64,000 bases of DNA from PBB1 sp965229345. GTDB taxonomy: Bacteria > Pseudomonadota > Gammaproteobacteria > Burkholderiales > Burkholderiaceae_C. Below, in pieces: positions 62,640 to 64,000 of the stretch. Within the stretch, counting starts at the first letter, position 1, and every line of letters starts with the position of its first letter. Position numbers and translations under genes: made by a program. The notes below the pieces were generated by a model, which was not told where the DNA came from, did no database searches, and saw nothing but the letters and a program-made list of their open reading frames with translations. The stretch covers positions 2,914,001 to 2,978,000 of the forward strand of contig OZ245872.1 in the NCBI GenBank assembly GCA_965229345.1. Direction: 5' to 3'.

Positions 62640-62686
62640 CTTCTGGTGGAACCATCTGGGACGTCAGAAGACGCCCTGGGACCCCG

Positions 62687-62704
62687 TCACATATGGTCGA
62701 TCAT
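62687..62704. repeat. att copy overlapping the 3' end of icd
   Basis: The last 18 bp of icd (encoding MIDHM-stop) match 46937-46954 at 17 positions. It is the integration site for the island integrase and, by the duplicated copy, also for the ICE integrase. Confidence 0.85.
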
Positions 62705-63940
62705 GACCTGCCCGAAACCGGAGCACGACACCTGGGTCGCGCCGTCCATCAGACGGGCGAAGTCGTAGGTCACCTTCTTCGACAGGATCGAGCGCTTCAT
62801 CGACGCGATGATCAGGTCGGCGGCTTCGATCCAGCCCATGTGGCGCAGCATCATTTCGGCAGACAGGATTTCTGAACCGGGGTTCACATAGTCCTTGCCG
62901 GCGTACTTCGGTGCGGTGCCGTGGGTCGCTTCGAACATCGCGATCGAATCACTGAGGTTGGCGCCCGGGGCGATGCCGATGCCACCGACCTGTGCGGCCA
63001 GCGCGTCGGAGACGTAGTCACCGTTCAGGTTCAGCGTCGCGATCACCGAATACTCGGCCGGCCGCAGCAGGATCTGCTGCAGGAAGGCGTCGGCGATCGA
63101 GTCCTTGACGACGATGTCCTTACCAGTATTCGGGTTCTTGAACTTGCACCACGGGCCGCCGTCGATCAGCTGCGCGCCGAATTCCTTTTGCGCCAACGCG
63201 TAAGCCCAGTCACGGAAGCCACCTTCGGTGTACTTCATGATGTTGCCCTTGTGCACGATCGTCACCGAGGGCTTGTCGTTGTCGATCGCGTACTGGATGG
63301 CCTTGCGCACCAGGCGCTCGGTACCCTGCTTCGACACCGGCTTGATGCCGATGCCCGAGGTGTCGGGGAAGCGGATCTTCTTGACGCCGAATTCGTCCTG
63401 CAGGATCTTGATCAGGCGCTTGGCCTTTTCGCTTTCGGCCTCGAACTCGATGCCGGCGTAGATGTCTTCCGAGTTCTCGCGGAAGATGACCATGTTGGTC
63501 TTTTCAGGCTCCTTCACGGGCGACGGCACACCGGTGAAGTACTGGATCGGGCGCAGGCAGACGTAAAGGTCGAGCTCTTGACGCAAGGCCACGTTCAGCG
63601 AACGGATGCCACCGCCCACGGGCGTGGTCAGTGGGCCCTTGATCGACACCACGTAGTCCTTCAACACCTTCAGCGTTTCTTCCGGCAGCCACACGTCGGG
63701 GCCATAGACCTGGGTCGATTTCTCGCCGGCATAGATTTCCATCCAGTGGATCTTCTTCTTGCCGCCGTAGCTCTTGGCCACGGCCGCATCGACCACCTTG
63801 ATCATCACGGGCGTGATGTCGAAACCGGTGCCGTCCCCTTCGATGTAGGGAATGATCGGCTGGTCGGGAACGTTCAGCGAAAAATCAGCATTGACGGTGA
63901 TCTTTTCGCCGTTCTCCGGCACTTTGATATGTTGGAACAT
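62687..63940 (-). CDS. icd: NADP-type isocitrate dehydrogenase
   Basis: This 417-residue protein oxidatively decarboxylates isocitrate to 2-oxoglutarate in the TCA cycle. Substrate- and phosphorylation-site residues are in SLNVALRQELDLYVCLRPI, NADP-binding in the LNLNGDYVSD and HGTAPKYAG region. Length and N-terminus (MFQHIKVPENGEKITVN) are normal for a proteobacterial enzyme. It is the host gene for both integrated elements; its coding end is preserved, so the enzyme should be functional. Transcription runs leftward, toward the elements. Confidence 0.97.
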   Translation of the reverse strand: MFQHIKVPENGEKITVNADFSLNVPDQPIIPYIEGDGTGFDITPVMIKVVDAAVAKSYGGKKKIHWMEIYAGEKSTQVYGPDVWLPEETLKVLKDYVVSIKGPLTTPVGGGIRSLNVALRQELDLYVCLRPIQYFTGVPSPVKEPEKTNMVIFRENSEDIYAGIEFEAESEKAKRLIKILQDEFGVKKIRFPDTSGIGIKPVSKQGTERLVRKAIQYAIDNDKPSVTIVHKGNIMKYTEGGFRDWAYALAQKEFGAQLIDGGPWCKFKNPNTGKDIVVKDSIADAFLQQILLRPAEYSVIATLNLNGDYVSDALAAQVGGIGIAPGANLSDSIAMFEATHGTAPKYAGKDYVNPGSEILSAEMMLRHMGWIEAADLIIASMKRSILSKKVTYDFARLMDGATQVSCSGFGQVMIDHM

Positions 63941-64000
63941 GGACGGGGGCTCCGCTTCGTGAGAGGCTGAAAATTCAACGTGAATCCGATACTGCGCGTA

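Larger units (their letters stand above)
46937..62704. mobile_element. Mobilizable integrative island at icd
   Basis: A 15.8-kb interval is bounded by direct att repeats and has its own icd-type integrase at the right end. Paired GTGGCCCC repeats with 12-nt spacing occur near both ends. It encodes a MOBP-like relaxase, a MobC-like and a ParB-like protein but no secretion genes, hence mobilizable rather than self-transmissible. Cargo is dominated by defence-like genes and a cassette array. Confidence 0.8.

Noticed and set aside
1..64000. CRISPR array, tRNA or rRNA genes
   Set aside because: No regularly spaced direct repeats and no tRNA or rRNA sequence was recognised; the integration target is the protein gene icd.

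Overview
The window is high-GC DNA from a member of the Betaproteobacteria, most likely Burkholderiales. The only clearly chromosomal gene is icd (isocitrate dehydrogenase) at the right edge. Almost everything else is mobile DNA stacked at the 3' end of icd. Family names come from recognising the translated sequence by eye; no database search was run.

Region 1 (1-46.95 kb) is most of an integrative conjugative element (ICE) that continues beyond the left edge. From left to right it holds: a large DarB-like helicase (5' end missing); a block of ICE accessory genes (AlpA-like regulator, DUF1845-like protein, GHKL ATPase, zinc-finger/Toprim primase-like protein, DUF932 protein); an FlhD/FlhC-like activator pair resembling SetCD/AcaCD; a TraI_2-family protein and the TraD coupling protein; a small cargo patch with a broken methyltransferase gene and an AraC remnant; and a complete F-type (SXT/R391-like) mating-pair-formation cluster from the lytic transglycosylase to TraG (19.6-40.3 kb). 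Many genes in that cluster overlap by 4 nt, so it probably forms one or a few transcripts. On the opposite strand follow a three-gene defence-like operon (AbiEi-like regulator, AbiEii-like nucleotidyltransferase, helicase-nuclease) with a 14-bp-arm operator, and a P4-type integrase.

Region 2 (46.94-62.70 kb) is a smaller mobilizable island. It is bounded by two copies of an 18-bp att sequence that encodes the last residues of icd, and near both ends it carries GTGGCCCC repeats with the same spacing. It encodes its own icd-type integrase, a ParB-like protein, a MobC-like protein and a MOBP-like relaxase, but no transfer machinery, so it may borrow that of the neighbouring ICE. Its cargo is a TIR protein, a defence-type reverse transcriptase with small partner genes, a collapsed type I restriction locus, a TacAT toxin-antitoxin pair, and, most strikingly, a six-cassette integron array (55.9-60.9 kb) with recognisable attC sites but no integron integrase (a CALIN).

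The picture is two elements sharing one attachment site in tandem behind icd. The left element supplies transfer functions. The right one is mobilizable and carries defence genes and an integron cassette array.
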